Shown: positions 63,873-64,000 of the stretch, piece by piece
Position numbering within the stretch: the first letter of the stretch is position 1
How the letters are laid out: every line of letters starts with the position of its first letter
Assembly (NCBI RefSeq): GCF_005771435.1
Contig: NZ_VANI01000018.1
Location: forward strand, 144,610 to 208,609
Source of the DNA: Microbulbifer harenosus
GTDB taxonomy: Bacteria; Pseudomonadota; Gammaproteobacteria; Pseudomonadales; Cellvibrionaceae
DNA length: 64,000 bases
Direction: 5' to 3'
Position numbers and translations under genes: made by a program
The notes under the pieces: model-generated
What the model was told of the DNA's origin: nothing
The model's input: only the letters and a program-made list of their open reading frames with translations
The model's database searches: none

Positions 63873-64000
63873 GGGCCTGTTCACACTAAATTCTGTATAA
63901 TTGCGGCATGGAACTCTCAGCAAAACAATTCAAAATCATCGAAGAATTGCTACCTACCCAGCGTGGCAATGTAAAAATTTCTAACTTGCAGGTATTGAAC
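63873..64000 (+). mobile_element. Left end of an IS5-family element with partial transposase (from 63908)
   Basis: GGGCCTGTTCACACTAA at 63873 is likely the left terminal repeat. A transposase starts at ATG 63908 (MELSAKQFKIIEELLPTQRG, then NVKISNLQVLN) and runs off the window. That N-terminus is typical of the IS5 family. The stretch 63706-63872 between the repeat and this element has no gene. Confidence 0.75.

Noticed and set aside
63617..63889. A 90-codon open frame running through the right 61-bp repeat
   Set aside because: It spans a repeat and non-coding sequence with no domain.

Overview
The window reads like the chromosome of a marine, polysaccharide-degrading gammaproteobacterium of the Cellvibrionales type (Microbulbifer or a close relative). 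This is inferred from the extracellular starch system, a TonB-dependent receptor paired with a tryptophan-halogenase-family flavoprotein, many secreted lipoproteins and high-GC coding regions. No rRNA or marker gene fixes the genus.

Layout. 1-732 is the start of a sugar MFS transporter. 0.9-2.8 kb is a hipBA toxin-antitoxin locus with three operator-like repeats. 2.9-7.1 kb holds small housekeeping or unknown genes: a GFA-family protein, a spermidine-synthase-like methyltransferase, DUF2986, a small membrane protein, a Cys/Gly-tailed protein, and an HPP membrane protein divergent from a TetR regulator with two clear operators. 7.3-16.4 kb is a starch-degradation block: a secreted multi-domain alpha-amylase, a cyclomaltodextrinase-like enzyme, a GH31 alpha-glucosidase and a GH13 lipoprotein. 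A DUF3014 gene follows.

17.5-25.9 kb is a tightly packed ten-gene minus-strand operon: thermostable-hemolysin-family protein, AMP-dependent ligase, haem-oxygenase-like di-iron protein, short-chain dehydrogenase, TPR protein, OmpR/QseC-type two-component pair, cupredoxin, FTR1 iron permease and an outer-membrane-barrel-like protein. 26.0-37.1 kb returns to starch: two paralogous GH13 lipoproteins surround an operon with a DUF1552 protein and an 1883-residue secreted fusion of starch-binding modules, a PQQ-type sugar-dehydrogenase propeller, four CxxCH haem sites and DUF1592/1588/1585 regions. A universal stress protein and the halogenase-like flavoprotein follow.

40.7-58.8 kb is a visibly AT-richer biosynthetic gene cluster. 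It has one reducing-type PKS module with a degenerate ER, an NRPS with a TubC-like docking domain, a predicted glycine-type A domain and two C-terminal condensation-type domains, then two 502-residue single-CxxCH proteins flanking an MFS exporter, and a type II thioesterase. It lies between the halogenase and the TonB-dependent receptor (58.9-61.7 kb), two genes that look like parts of the starch system. 62.2-64 kb is decayed accessory DNA: a HigA-like antitoxin with an amber stop, a toxin fragment joined to a YD-repeat remnant, an IS256-family fragment inside a 61-bp direct repeat, and the left end of an IS5-family element.

How it works together. A GC-rich site with core GGGGAGGAGG, resembling the enterobacterial MalT box, lies 60-200 bp upstream of six minus-strand genes: the MFS transporter, the large amylase, the redox fusion, the second lipoprotein amylase, the halogenase and the TonB receptor. 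This suggests one starch/maltodextrin regulon covering surface hydrolysis, outer-membrane uptake, periplasmic glucosidases, inner-membrane transport and an unusual surface electron-transfer module. No regulator gene for it lies in the window.
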